DNA from: Thalassobius sp049116315
Lineage (GTDB): Bacteria; Pseudomonadota; Alphaproteobacteria; Rhodobacterales; Rhodobacteraceae
Direction: 5' to 3'
Assembly (NCBI GenBank): GCA_049116315.1
Contig: JAGDZD010000007.1
Coordinates: forward strand, 1-64,000
DNA: 64,000 nt
This document shows positions 25,343 through 34,272 of this stretch, in pieces. Numbering within the stretch: position 1 is the first letter of the stretch; each line of letters begins with the position of its first letter. The notes under the pieces were generated by a model, which searched no databases, was not told where the DNA came from, and saw only the letters and a list, made by a program, of their open reading frames with translations. A program made the translations under genes and the position numbers.

Positions 25343-26434
25343 ATGGCTGATCTAAAGCTTACGAACGTTGAGAAAAGCTATGGCGGCTCGGTGAATGTGC
25401 TGCAGGATATCAATCTGGATATCAAAGCAGGTGAGCTGGTTGTTTTTGTTGGTCCTTCGGGCTGCGGGAAATCGACATTGCTGCGGATGATTGCGGGATT
25501 GGAAAAGATCACCGGTGGTGAGCTGACAATCGACGATCAGGTGGTGAACGATGTGCCCCCCGCACAGCGTGGTATTGCGATGGTGTTCCAATCCTACGCG
25601 CTCTATCCGCATATGACAGTGCGCGAAAACATGGCATTTGCGCTGAAGATCGCCAAAAAATCCAAAGATGAAATTGAGGCGGCCGTGACCAAAGCGGCCA
25701 AAGTTTTGCAGCTGGACGAGTATCTTGATCGCCTGCCCAAAGCGCTGTCTGGTGGGCAACGCCAACGTGTGGCCATTGGCCGTTCGATTGTGCGCGATCC
25801 TAAGGTCTATCTGTTTGATGAACCGCTTTCGAACCTTGATGCGGCGTTGCGCGTGGCAACACGGATCGAAATTGCGCGCCTCAAAGAGGCTATGCCAGAC
25901 CGGACAATGATTTATGTGACACACGATCAGGTCGAAGCCATGACATTGGCCAGCCGGATCGTTGTTTTGGCCAACAAAGGGATTGCGCAGGTCGGCACGC
26001 CGCTTGAACTGTATGAGACTCCGGAAAACGAGTTCGTGGCGCAATTCATCGGCTCTCCGGCAATGAATTTGTTGCCCGGGAAAATCACCCAAACAGGCGC
26101 GCGCACCGCTGTGACGCTGGCCGGGGGTGGGATTGCCTATGCAGAGATTCCAACCACAGAGGCGGATCTTGGCAAAGAAGTGAATGTTGGGGTGCGTCCC
26201 GAGGACCTGTTGCCAACCCAAGAGCAGGGTTTGGTGGAATGTGTGGTCGATTTCACCGAAGCACTGGGCGATGTGACGTTGCTCTATTTTGACAGCAGCG
26301 ACGAACACCCAAACCTGATTTCAAAGCTTTCTGGCATTCATCGTGGTCTGCGCGGCAAGACGATCAAGATGACCACAGAGCCGTCAAAGGTGCACCTGTT
26401 CCACAACGGGCAATCGATGCGTCCGCGCGACTGA
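25343..26434 (+). CDS. aglK: Alpha-glucoside ABC transporter ATP-binding protein (MalK/UgpC type)
   Basis: A 363-aa ATPase. Walker A is 'GPSGCGKST', Q-loop 'VFQSYALYPHMTV', ABC signature 'LSGGQRQRVAIGR', Walker B 'YLFDEPLSNLD' and H-loop 'YVTHDQVEAMT'. A C-terminal TOBE/MalK regulatory domain follows ('VGVRPEDL'). The ATG directly abuts the aglA stop, with GGGGA upstream. It powers AglEFG. It is the last gene of the operon and a strong terminator follows. Confidence 0.95.
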   Translation: MADLKLTNVEKSYGGSVNVLQDINLDIKAGELVVFVGPSGCGKSTLLRMIAGLEKITGGELTIDDQVVNDVPPAQRGIAMVFQSYALYPHMTVRENMAFALKIAKKSKDEIEAAVTKAAKVLQLDEYLDRLPKALSGGQRQRVAIGRSIVRDPKVYLFDEPLSNLDAALRVATRIEIARLKEAMPDRTMIYVTHDQVEAMTLASRIVVLANKGIAQVGTPLELYETPENEFVAQFIGSPAMNLLPGKITQTGARTAVTLAGGGIAYAEIPTTEADLGKEVNVGVRPEDLLPTQEQGLVECVVDFTEALGDVTLLYFDSSDEHPNLISKLSGIHRGLRGKTIKMTTEPSKVHLFHNGQSMRPRD

Positions 26435-26458
26435 CAGAGGTTTGAAACCACAGTGAAA

Positions 26459-26485
26459 GGCGCGCCGGATCAGGCGCGCCTTTTT
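26459..26485 (+). terminator. Rho-independent terminator of aglEFGAK
   Basis: GGCGCGCC (26459-26466) pairs with GGCGCGCC (26473-26480) across a 6-nt loop and is followed by five T, then GCGT. It is a strong intrinsic terminator between aglK and the convergent GST gene. Confidence 0.92.
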
Positions 26486-26495
26486 GCGTATTGGG

Positions 26496-27194
26496 TTAGG
26501 CGCGTGGCGGGGTGACCAAGCCGCGTTGCACAGCTGGACGGGCCAGATAGCGGTTCAGATAGGCCACAGTGTTGGGATTGTCATTAAAGCCAATCGCGTC
26601 TTTGGTGCCATAGAATTCCAGCGCATTCAGCCAGCTTGCAACAGCGATATCCGCAATCGAATAATCGCCCACCAGCCAGTCTTGGCCTTCGAGCTGCTTT
26701 TCGATCACGGCCAGCAAACGTTTTGATTCAACGACATAGCGTTCGCGAGGGCGGGGGTCTTCGATCTCGCTGCCAGCAAATTTGCTAAAGTAGCCCAGCT
26801 GGCCCAGCATCGGCCCAAGGCCACCCATCTGGAACATCACCCATTGAATGACCTTATAGCGGTCAGCGGCGTTTTCCGGCACCAATTTGCCCGTCTTATC
26901 CGCCAGATAGATCAATATCGCACCGGATTCCCACAGACCCAATGGTTCGCCGTCGGGCCCATTGGGGTCAATGATCGCCGGGATCTTGTTGTTCGGGTTC
27001 AGCGACAGAAACTCTGGTGATTTGACGTCAGCGTCCGTCAGTTTGACCTGATGCGCCTCATAGGGCAGGCCGGTTTCTTCGAGGAAGATCGACACTTTGA
27101 TCCCATTTGGCGTGGGATAAGAATACAGCTGCAACACGGATGGATCTTTGGCAGGCCAGCGTTTGGCAATCGGGAAATCGTCTGGGAAGGTCAT
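26496..27194 (-). CDS. Glutathione S-transferase (YfcG/Ure2p-like)
   Basis: A 232-aa cytosolic GST. The N-terminal thioredoxin-like domain has 'YSYPTPNGIKVSIFLEETGLPYE', 'LNPNNKIPAIID' and the glutathione-binding 'LWESGAILIYLADK'. The C-terminal helical domain includes 'DWLVGDYSIADIAVASW'. The Pro-Asn-Gly pattern fits the nu-class YfcG/YghU branch, which shows disulfide reductase activity. It is convergent with aglK and has no evident functional link to it. Confidence 0.9.
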   Translation of the reverse strand: MTFPDDFPIAKRWPAKDPSVLQLYSYPTPNGIKVSIFLEETGLPYEAHQVKLTDADVKSPEFLSLNPNNKIPAIIDPNGPDGEPLGLWESGAILIYLADKTGKLVPENAADRYKVIQWVMFQMGGLGPMLGQLGYFSKFAGSEIEDPRPRERYVVESKRLLAVIEKQLEGQDWLVGDYSIADIAVASWLNALEFYGTKDAIGFNDNPNTVAYLNRYLARPAVQRGLVTPPRA

Positions 27195-27336
27195 GGGAAC
27201 TCCTAAAAATGACTTAAGGGGAACTTAAGCGGAAATTCCCGGACAAAAAGGCAAAGATGTGTGAAAAAGTGAGCTATTCACTGTGCGTGACCAAACAAAA
27301 ACACGTGTTCTAACGACAGGAAATACGAGGGAAAAA

Positions 27337-27765
27337 ATGCTGCAAGAATTCAAAAAATTTATCGCGAAGGGCAATGTCATGGACATGGCCGTTGGTATCA
27401 TTGTTGGCGCGGCCTTCACTGCGATTGTCAAATCGATGGTGGCCGATCTGATCAACCCGATCATTGGCTTGTTTACAGGTGGCGTAGATTTCACCAACAA
27501 CTATGCGGTTTTGTCAGGTGAGGTCGCCGAAGGTGCCAGCCTCGAAGCCGCGCGTGAAGCGGGTGCGTCGATTTTTGCCTATGGTAGCTTTATCATGGCG
27601 GTCATCAACTTCTTGATCATCGCCTATGTGGTGTTCTTGCTGGTCAAAGGTGTGAACAAAGTCAAAGAGGCCAGCAAAGAAGACGAACCTGTCGTCGAAG
27701 AGGCGCCAAAAGGCCCAAGCGAATTGGACGTATTGCTGGAAATCCGCGACTCGCTGAAAAAGTAA
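27337..27765 (+). CDS. mscL: Large-conductance mechanosensitive channel
   Basis: A 142-aa channel protein. The N-terminal 'MLQEFKKFIAKGNVMDMAVGIIVGAAFTAIVKSMV' pattern defines MscL, with TM1 there, a periplasmic loop, TM2 ('SFIMAVINFLIIAYVVFLLV') and a charged C-terminal helix. The start has a GAGGG site about 8 nt upstream; an earlier in-frame start is rejected because it extends past the conserved N-terminus. It opens under membrane tension to release solutes on hypo-osmotic shock. Confidence 0.96.
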   Translation: MLQEFKKFIAKGNVMDMAVGIIVGAAFTAIVKSMVADLINPIIGLFTGGVDFTNNYAVLSGEVAEGASLEAAREAGASIFAYGSFIMAVINFLIIAYVVFLLVKGVNKVKEASKEDEPVVEEAPKGPSELDVLLEIRDSLKK

Positions 27766-27839
27766 AAGCCCAACTGGGCAGGGCGGCACAGCCGCCTGGT
27801 AGGGAATTGCCAGCCTGAACCGGCAATTCCCAACAGTGC

Positions 27840-28376
27840 TTAAACAGCGCCGGTGTATTCGCCACGGGCCGGGTAGTTGTTCTTGATCGCGAAATCCAAC
27901 GCGCCAACCAACTCTGAGAAATGTGGACGTACAAATGGCATGGTTTGAACCGAGCCATAGAACAATGTTTGCTCTGGGGTTACCATGAACAGGCCAGGCT
28001 CAGAGAACAGCGCAGGCTCTTCGATGCCGATCGAGGTTTTGCCGCGTGATGTCGAGATGTACAGACCCCACTCGCGCGCTTTTTCCAGTGACAGGTCATA
28101 GCCAAAACGCAGGTTCGAAGCAGAAATCTTGTCGGCCATTGCGCGTGTGCGCTCTTCGCCGTCCGAGCTGATGGCGATGGTGGCCACGCCGCGCTCTGCA
28201 AAAGCAGTGGCTTGTTTTTCCATTTCGGTCAGATAGGTGGCACAGATCGGGCAGTGCAGACCGCGGTAAAAGCAGATCACTGTGCCGCGCTCTGCGGTTT
28301 CAGTCGACAGGTCGAATGTGCCGTTGTCCAAGGTTGGAACTGACAGGCCTGGGGTTTTTTGACGAGGAATAAGCAT
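27840..28376 (-). CDS. Peroxiredoxin-like (AhpC/TSA family) protein
   Basis: A 178-aa thioredoxin-fold protein beginning MLIPRQKTPGL, with GGAG 6 nt upstream. The active-site region 'FYRGLHCPICATYL' has a CxxC pair where classic peroxiredoxins have TxxC, as in the Prx-like group. Further conserved segments are 'IAISSDGEERT' and 'FGYDLSLEKAREWGLY'. It is likely a thiol peroxidase or reductase in the cytoplasm. It is divergent from an AraC-type regulator that probably controls it. Longer upstream reading frames are not supported. Confidence 0.85.
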   Translation of the reverse strand: MLIPRQKTPGLSVPTLDNGTFDLSTETAERGTVICFYRGLHCPICATYLTEMEKQATAFAERGVATIAISSDGEERTRAMADKISASNLRFGYDLSLEKAREWGLYISTSRGKTSIGIEEPALFSEPGLFMVTPEQTLFYGSVQTMPFVRPHFSELVGALDFAIKNNYPARGEYTGAV

Positions 28377-28464
28377 CGGAGTCTCCGGATTAGGATTGCG
28401 TTGATCAGGGTAATGCAGCATCTTGCTGTTCGAAAATACCGAATTATTTGACTGGAACCCCGAA

Positions 28465-29211
28465 ATGCCGCGTATGGACCGCCTGACCACCCTGATGGAA
28501 CGCTTTGAGATGAACATTGTCTTGGCTGAGCCGGATGTGGCGACGCTGTTGGTTCTGGCGGATGAGAACAATCGACCGTGCCGGGTCCTGTATCAGGCCG
28601 AGACCACGGGGCGCTGTAACAACAACATTGTGTTCGCAGCAGACGTTCAATGGGGTGGCGTGGCCAACCCATTGTTGGCGGCATTGCCAACCAAAGTCGA
28701 ACTGTCCTTGATCGACCAGCCGGACTTGGTGGGCTTGATCACTTTGTTGCAGTCTGAGTTTGATGCGCCACGCTGCGGGGGGCCAAGTGTGTTGCGGCGC
28801 TTGGCTGAGGTGTTGATGGTGCGCTTGCTGCGCCATCAGATCCAAGAGGGCGACACCGAGGTTGGCCTGTTGGCGGGCCTTTCAGATCCGCGCTTGTCCC
28901 GCGCGATTGTGGCGATCCATGACCGCCCCGGCCGCGGATGGACCAATGGTGATTTGGCCCAAGAAGCAGGACTGTCGCTGAGCCGCTTTTCCGAAATTTT
29001 CACACAGAAGGTGGGCATGACCCCGATGGCATATCTGCGCCACTGGCGTCTGACGGTGGCGTATCAGGATCTTCAGCGCGGCGACCGTGTGGATCAGGTG
29101 GCGCGGCGGGTTGGCTATGTTGCGCCCGAAGCCTTCAGCAGGGCGTTTCGCAAACGTTATGGTCACGCGCCGGTCAGTTTGCGCTCGGGTGCAACGGATG
29201 CAACTGTATAA
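28465..29211 (+). CDS. AraC-family regulator with cupin_6-type sensor domain
   Basis: A 248-aa regulator. The N-terminal half resembles the AraC-binding-like (cupin_6) domain ('RMDRLTTLMERFEMNI', 'LPTKVELSLIDQPDL', 'GGPSVLRRLAEVLMVRLLRHQ'). The C-terminal double helix-turn-helix includes 'WTNGDLAQEAGLSLSRFSEIFTQKVGMTPMAYLRHWRL' and 'VARRVGYVAPEAFSRAFRKRYG'. The ATG at MPRMDRL is preferred over a TTG 42 bp earlier. It is divergent from the peroxiredoxin-like gene and a likely activator of it. Confidence 0.9.
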   Translation: MPRMDRLTTLMERFEMNIVLAEPDVATLLVLADENNRPCRVLYQAETTGRCNNNIVFAADVQWGGVANPLLAALPTKVELSLIDQPDLVGLITLLQSEFDAPRCGGPSVLRRLAEVLMVRLLRHQIQEGDTEVGLLAGLSDPRLSRAIVAIHDRPGRGWTNGDLAQEAGLSLSRFSEIFTQKVGMTPMAYLRHWRLTVAYQDLQRGDRVDQVARRVGYVAPEAFSRAFRKRYGHAPVSLRSGATDATV

Positions 29212-29257
29212 GCCGCAAGGCTCTGGCAGCGTGGGATGCCAGTGCCAAGAGCTCAAC

Positions 29258-30373
29258 TCACTTGATGAGCAATTGCGGTGAAGTGACGTCGATGCCCAAG
29301 GCCTTGCCCACCGCATAGTAGGTCAGCTTGCCGGCATGAACGTTCAAGCCGTTCAACAGATGCGGATCGTCTGCACAGGCTTGCTTCCAGCCTTTGTCAG
29401 CCAGAGCCAGCATAAAGGGCATCGTTGCGTTCCCAAGGGCGATGGTCGAGGTGCGCGCGACGGCGCCGGGCATATTGGCCACACAGTAATGCATAATGCC
29501 GTCAACATCGTAGATCGGATCTGCATGGGTGGTGGCCTTAGAGGTTTCAAAACAGCCCCCTTGGTCAATCGCTACATCGACAAGGGCGGCCCCCGGTTTC
29601 ATGTCACCCAGCTGGGCGCGGCTGATCAGTTTGGGCGCCGCCGCCCCGGGGATCAAAACCGCCCCTACCACCATGTCGGCTTCGGCAACCAATTCCGCTG
29701 TGTTGCCCTTCGAGGCATAGGAGGTGTTGAATTCACCACGGAAGGCGTCGTCAAGATAGCGCAGTCGCGCCAGTGACATATCCAGAACGGTGACATCTGC
29801 CCCCATACCCGCCGCTATGCGGGCTGAATGTGTGCCAACGACACCGCCGCCAATGACCACCACCTTGGCTGGTGCCACGCCGGGCACGCCCCCCAGTAGA
29901 ACACCACGCCCGCCGTTTGCCTTTTGCAGGGTCCAAGCGCCCACCTGTGGGGCCAACTTGCCTGCCACTTCGGACATAGGGGCCAAGAGCGGCAGGCCGC
30001 CACGGGCATCGGTCACCGTTTCATAGGCGATGGCCGTGCAGCCTGACGCGATCAAATCATGGGTTTGCTCGGGATCTGGGGCAAGATGCAGGTAGGTGAA
30101 CAGCACTTGGCCTTCGCGCAGCATCTTGCGCTCGCCAGCTTGAGGCTCTTTGACCTTTACGATCATGTCGGCGGTGGCAAAAACCTCGGCGGCGGTGCCA
30201 AGGATTGTGGCGCCCGCGTCGATATAGGCGCTGTCTGGAAACCCTGACCCTTCCCCTGCATGCGTTTCAATCACCACGCTGTGGCCGTGTGCAATGGCCT
30301 CGCGTGCCGCGTTAGGGGTGATCCCGACGCGGAATTCTTGTGGTTTGATTTCCTTGGGGCATCCGATTTTCAT
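29258..30373 (-). CDS. ald: Alanine dehydrogenase
   Basis: A 371-aa NAD-dependent alanine dehydrogenase, interconverting L-alanine and pyruvate plus ammonia. The start is MKIGCPKEIK, with GGAG about 8 nt upstream; the longer frame is rejected by family N-terminus. Seen are pyruvate-binding 'RVGITPNAAREAIAHGH', catalytic His in 'LFTYLHLAPD', NAD motif 'VVVIGGGVVGTHSARIAAGMGADV' and Asp in 'VDVAIDQGGC'. It is divergent from an Lrp-type regulator. Confidence 0.96.
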   Translation of the reverse strand: MKIGCPKEIKPQEFRVGITPNAAREAIAHGHSVVIETHAGEGSGFPDSAYIDAGATILGTAAEVFATADMIVKVKEPQAGERKMLREGQVLFTYLHLAPDPEQTHDLIASGCTAIAYETVTDARGGLPLLAPMSEVAGKLAPQVGAWTLQKANGGRGVLLGGVPGVAPAKVVVIGGGVVGTHSARIAAGMGADVTVLDMSLARLRYLDDAFRGEFNTSYASKGNTAELVAEADMVVGAVLIPGAAAPKLISRAQLGDMKPGAALVDVAIDQGGCFETSKATTHADPIYDVDGIMHYCVANMPGAVARTSTIALGNATMPFMLALADKGWKQACADDPHLLNGLNVHAGKLTYYAVGKALGIDVTSPQLLIK

Positions 30374-30470
30374 TGCCATCTCCTCTTTGGCAGGTTTGTT
30401 CCATTTTCGCCTATTTTTTGTGCAATTTCTTTCAGAACACATGCGCATTTGGATTGGTTTTTGGGAAGAT

Positions 30471-30498
30471 CTTCGACATAGTTGGAACATTGTCGAAG
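30471..30498. promoter_or_regulatory. Candidate Lrp/AldR operator
   Basis: CTTCGACA (30471-30478) and TGTCGAAG (30491-30498) are perfect inverted repeats with a 12-bp spacer in the ald/regulator gap, 12 bp before the regulator start. Placement suggests control of both genes by the regulator; binding is inferred. Confidence 0.65.
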
Positions 30499-30510
30499 GA
30501 ACCTGCGCGA

Positions 30511-30969
30511 ATGGCATTAGATCAGACAGATCAACGTATCCTTGTGGCCCTGCAACGCCGCGGGCGAATTTCCAATGCGGACCTGTCCGAAGCGGTCAAC
30601 TTGTCGGCCTCGGCATGCCATCGCCGTGTGCAACGGCTCGAATCCGAAGGCTATATCAAAGACTATGTTGCGCTGTTGGATCCGCGAAAGATCGGGCTGT
30701 CGACCACGGTTTTTGTCGAAATCACGCTGCAAGGGCAGGCCGACGAAGTGTTGGAGGCCTTTGAGAAAGGGGTGGCGCGGATCCCAGATGTGTTAGAATG
30801 CCATTTGATGGCGGGCACGGCGGATTACCTGCTGAAAGTTGTGGCCGAAAGCACCGAGGATTTTGCCCGCATTCACCGCCAGTATTTGGCGCGTTTGCCG
30901 GGGGTGGCCCAGATGCAATCGAGTTTTGCCCTGCGGACCGTGTTTAAGACCACGGCCCTGCCAGTCTAG
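30511..30969 (+). CDS. Lrp/AsnC-family regulator, likely AldR-type
   Basis: A 152-aa regulator with N-terminal helix-turn-helix ('LDQTDQRILVALQRRGRISNADLSEAVNLSASACHRRVQRLE') and C-terminal RAM effector domain ('VFVEITLQGQADEVLEAFEK', 'CHLMAGTADYLLKVVAES'). The ATG at MALDQTDQR fits the family; the upstream in-frame region belongs to the intergenic gap. It is divergent from alanine dehydrogenase, the usual arrangement for AldR-like activators that respond to alanine. Confidence 0.92.
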   Translation: MALDQTDQRILVALQRRGRISNADLSEAVNLSASACHRRVQRLESEGYIKDYVALLDPRKIGLSTTVFVEITLQGQADEVLEAFEKGVARIPDVLECHLMAGTADYLLKVVAESTEDFARIHRQYLARLPGVAQMQSSFALRTVFKTTALPV

Positions 30970-31026
30970 CGGATTTTAGCTATTTTGATCGGTGCCGCTT
31001 AGCCGCTGTTAAGTGGAAACGGGCAT

Positions 31027-31043
31027 TCCTTCTGATGGAAGGA
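31027..31043 (+). promoter_or_regulatory. Hairpin overlapping the ribosome binding site of the Hint gene
   Basis: TCCTTC (31027-31032) pairs perfectly with GAAGGA (31038-31043) across a 5-nt loop. The right arm is the core of the Shine-Dalgarno sequence GGAAGGAG, 7 nt before the ATG at 31051. The hairpin could limit translation of the downstream gene. Confidence 0.5.
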
Positions 31044-31050
31044 GCCCGAA

Positions 31051-32049
31051 ATGCCGCTAACGATCACTGCCGAAGACGCCGAATTTGCCTTGTCGACGGG
31101 TCGGAACCTCTATTCGGGGCGCGGCACCAGTAAATTTGATGGCTCGCCCAGCGACAGCACCGGCTTGGTGATCCGCGCCAATGACGGCGATGACGAAGCG
31201 CGGCTTTTTGAGGTTGGGGATAGTTATGACATCAGTTGGGACGGGGGCACCCTTGGGGACGCAGTTGTCATCCGTTCGGACGGGCAGGCGGACAAATATG
31301 GCATTGTGGTTTTTGAGGGGCGTGACGCGGAGGGTGATCTGACCCAAGTGTTGTGGACACCGGATTTCAATCTGGATCATTGGTATGATTCCAACACGGC
31401 GCGCGGGGCGCGATGTTCGTTCTATAACAGTGACAAGCAAAAGTATGATTATGACATGCTGTGTTTTGATGCGCGCACGAAAATTTCGACGCCATCAGGC
31501 TGGCGCCGCGCAGGGGATTTGCGCGTCGGCGACCATGTTTTAACGCGTGATGGCGGGGCGCAACCGTTGCAATGGGTTGGCGGCGCAGTTTGTGTGGGCG
31601 CAGGCGCGCTGACGCCGGTCACGGTTCAGGCCGGGGTGTTGGGCAATGCCGACCCCGTTATCCTTTCCCCTCAGCATCGTCTGCTGTGGCAAGATCCCTG
31701 TGCAGAGCTGTTCTATGGGGCCTCGCAGGTGTTGATCCCGGCCAAAGCGCTGTGCGCGACGCCGCTATTGGCAGAGCAGGCGTTCACGCCACTGGTGCGC
31801 TACGTGCATCTTCTGTGCAAAGGGCATGAACTTTTGAACGCTGGCGGGCTGTGGGCCGAAAGCCTTTTTGTGGGCGATATGTTGGCCCAGTCTGTGTCTC
31901 CGGAATTGGGGATGATGTCGCCGAAGTTTGATCCCGCTCCTTTTCTGACGCAACGGGCAGCGCGCCAAATGCTCACGATGCAAGAGGCCCTGCGCTTGAC
32001 GCAGCGCAGCGCAAAATCGCCCTCATCAAACACACTTGCGCCTGCATGA
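31051..32049 (+). CDS. Hint (hedgehog/intein) domain protein
   Basis: A 332-aa protein. Residues 1-135 form an acidic domain I do not recognise, ending in a Tyr/Asp-rich stretch. A Hint_2-type domain starts with the catalytic Cys of 'LCFDARTKISTP' and continues with 'AGDLRVGDHVLTRDGGAQPLQWVG', 'LSPQHRLL' and 'HLLCKGHELLNAGGLWAESLFVGD'. Such domains are common in Rhodobacterales proteins that are secreted or processed. There is no C-extein-like partner, so classical splicing is unlikely; self-cleavage is possible. No signal peptide. Translation may be held back by a hairpin over the ribosome site. Confidence 0.83.
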   Translation: MPLTITAEDAEFALSTGRNLYSGRGTSKFDGSPSDSTGLVIRANDGDDEARLFEVGDSYDISWDGGTLGDAVVIRSDGQADKYGIVVFEGRDAEGDLTQVLWTPDFNLDHWYDSNTARGARCSFYNSDKQKYDYDMLCFDARTKISTPSGWRRAGDLRVGDHVLTRDGGAQPLQWVGGAVCVGAGALTPVTVQAGVLGNADPVILSPQHRLLWQDPCAELFYGASQVLIPAKALCATPLLAEQAFTPLVRYVHLLCKGHELLNAGGLWAESLFVGDMLAQSVSPELGMMSPKFDPAPFLTQRAARQMLTMQEALRLTQRSAKSPSSNTLAPA

Positions 32050-32109
32050 ACGTACCCCATTGCCAAGGGCGCGCGCTTGTCCCATCCTTTCCCAAAGGGA
32101 GAGCGTGGA

Positions 32110-33696
32110 ATGTCGTGGGATTTCATAATTGTGGGCGCCGGGAGCGCCGGTTGCGTGCTGGCAAAACGCCTGTCCGAAGCCGGGCATAAAACCCTGCTGC
32201 TCGAAGCTGGTGGACGGGACAATTACCATTGGATCCACATTCCAATGGGCTATCTCTATTGCATTGGAAATCCGCGAACCGATTGGATGTTCAAAACCGA
32301 TGCTGAACCGGGATTGAATGGCCGCTCGCTGATCTATCCCCGGGGCAAAGTTCTGGGGGGGTGCTCGTCGATCAATGGAATGCTGTATTTGCGCGGACAG
32401 GCGGCTGACTATGATGGGTGGCGTCAACTGGGCAATACAGGCTGGGGCTGGGAGGACGTGGTGCCCTTGTTCAAAAAGTCCGAAGACTATGTGGATGGTC
32501 CCGATGACCTCCACGGGGTCGGCGGTGAATGGACGGTGGGCAATCAACGACTGCATTGGGACGTGCTTGATCACTGGATGGAGGCCGCTGCCGCAGAAGG
32601 CCTGCCTAAGGTGGATGATTTCAACACCGGCACCAACGAAGGGGTCGGCTATTTTCGGGTGAACCAAAAAGGTGGTTGGCGCATGAACACCGCGCGGGCC
32701 TTTTTGCGCAGCGCAAAATCTGGGCACCTTAAGGTCGAAACCCACGCCCATACGCGGCAGGTGCTGGTCGAAGACGGGCGCTGCGTGGGGGTTGAGTACG
32801 AACAGAACGGTCAAATCAAAACCGTCCACACCAATGGCGAGGTGATTTTGTCGGCAGGGGCGATTGGATCGCCCCAGATTTTGCAACTGTCAGGCTTGGG
32901 GCCTGCGGATCTGTTGCGCGAACATGGTGTGACAGTGCGTCAGGATATTGCCGGGGTAGGGGCCAATCTGCAGGATCATCTACAATTGCGTTGTGCGTGG
33001 CGACTAGACGGGGCCAAGACGCTCAACACCATGGCAAATAGCCTTTGGGGCAAGATGAAAATTGGTATGGAATACGTCGCAAAACGCACCGGGCCGATGT
33101 CGATGGCACCTTCGCAACTTGGGGCATTTGCGCGTTCGCGGCCTGATCTGGCAACTCCGGATCTGGAATTCCATGTGCAGCCCCTATCCCTTGAGGCGTT
33201 TGGCCAGCCCTTGGATGATTTCCCGGCTCTGACCGCCAGCGTGTGCAATCTACGTCCCGAAAGCCGAGGACAGGTGCGCATTACCTCACCCGATCCTAAA
33301 GCCAAACCGAGCATTGCGCCGAACTATCTGTCCACGCCGGGGGATCGCCAAACTGCTACGCAATCGATCCGTCTGGCACGACGGATCATGGCTCAATCCC
33401 CGATGGCTCGCTATGCGCCGCAAGAGATCAAACCCGGTATCGAGGCGCAATCCGAAGAGGAACTGGCGCAGGCTGCCGGAAACATTGGCACCACGATCTT
33501 TCACCCGGCGGGAACAGTTCACATGGGGGCGGATTCTTCGGCACCGTTGGATCCGCGGTTGCGGTTGCGCGGCGTTCAGGGCCTAAGGGTGGTGGATTGT
33601 TCGGTGATGCCGCGCATCACCAGTGGCAACACCAATTCGCCGACGATTATGATCGCCGAGAAGGCGAGTGAGATGATTTTGGAAGATCTGAGGTAA
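32110..33696 (+). CDS. GMC-family FAD oxidoreductase (choline dehydrogenase-like)
   Basis: A 528-aa flavoprotein. The N-terminal FAD motif is 'IIVGAGSAGCVLAKRLSE'. GMC signatures follow ('PRGKVLGGCSSINGMLYLRG' and 'GAIGSPQILQLSGLGP'), with C-terminal catalytic region 'FHPAGTVHMG' and 'SGNTNSPTIMIAEKA'. It oxidises an alcohol; choline is only one option, because no betaine genes are nearby. The start MSWDFIIVG is chosen to match the family. It is 6 bp upstream of a flavodoxin-like gene, suggesting a two-gene operon. Confidence 0.9.
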   Translation: MSWDFIIVGAGSAGCVLAKRLSEAGHKTLLLEAGGRDNYHWIHIPMGYLYCIGNPRTDWMFKTDAEPGLNGRSLIYPRGKVLGGCSSINGMLYLRGQAADYDGWRQLGNTGWGWEDVVPLFKKSEDYVDGPDDLHGVGGEWTVGNQRLHWDVLDHWMEAAAAEGLPKVDDFNTGTNEGVGYFRVNQKGGWRMNTARAFLRSAKSGHLKVETHAHTRQVLVEDGRCVGVEYEQNGQIKTVHTNGEVILSAGAIGSPQILQLSGLGPADLLREHGVTVRQDIAGVGANLQDHLQLRCAWRLDGAKTLNTMANSLWGKMKIGMEYVAKRTGPMSMAPSQLGAFARSRPDLATPDLEFHVQPLSLEAFGQPLDDFPALTASVCNLRPESRGQVRITSPDPKAKPSIAPNYLSTPGDRQTATQSIRLARRIMAQSPMARYAPQEIKPGIEAQSEEELAQAAGNIGTTIFHPAGTVHMGADSSAPLDPRLRLRGVQGLRVVDCSVMPRITSGNTNSPTIMIAEKASEMILEDLR

Positions 33697-33702
33697 CCGA
33701 AT

Positions 33703-34257
33703 ATGGCAAATGTCGCGATCCCTTACTTTTCGGCCAATGGTCACACCCATGCCTTGGCCGAGCATATCGCAGGCGGTCTGGGCGAAGCTGACTGCAGTGC
33801 GCGGCTGATCGATGTGACCCAGATGGGGGATCTGGATTGGCAAGCCATGGAAGCGTCCGACGTGATCCTGTTTGGAACGCCCACCTATATGGGCAGCGCC
33901 TCCGCTGAGTTTAAGCTTTTCATGGACCGCAGCAGTGATTTGTGGGTTGATCGACTGTGGGCTGATAAATTGGCAGGGGGATTCACGGTCGCGACTTATC
34001 CTTCGGGCGACAAGCTGAGCACGTTGATGCAGCTGTCTGTCTTTGCCGCACAGCATGGCATGCTGTGGGTGGGTCAGGATTTGGTCGGTGCTCCGGTCAA
34101 TGCGGCGGCAGAGGGCACCAATCAAACCGGGGCTTGGTTGGGACTTGCCGCGCAAAGCGCGCGTGGGGCTGGGGCTTTGATCGCGCCAGAGGATCTGGAA
34201 ACAGCGCGGTTGTTTGGGCATCGCATCGCCCGCGCGGCCCATCGCTGGGTGGGATAG
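33703..34257 (+). CDS. Flavodoxin/WrbA-like FMN protein
   Basis: A 184-aa protein with the flavodoxin-like fold. The N-terminal FMN phosphate loop is 'FSANGHTHALAEHI', then 'VILFGTPTYMGSASAEFKLFMDR' and 'TLMQLSVFAAQHGMLWVGQDL', typical of NAD(P)H:quinone oxidoreductase (WrbA/IsiB-like) members. It likely binds FMN and carries out two-electron quinone or flavin reduction. It lies 6 bp after the GMC oxidoreductase. Confidence 0.83.
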   Translation: MANVAIPYFSANGHTHALAEHIAGGLGEADCSARLIDVTQMGDLDWQAMEASDVILFGTPTYMGSASAEFKLFMDRSSDLWVDRLWADKLAGGFTVATYPSGDKLSTLMQLSVFAAQHGMLWVGQDLVGAPVNAAAEGTNQTGAWLGLAAQSARGAGALIAPEDLETARLFGHRIARAAHRWVG

Positions 34258-34272
34258 GCCGCAGAGACTGGA

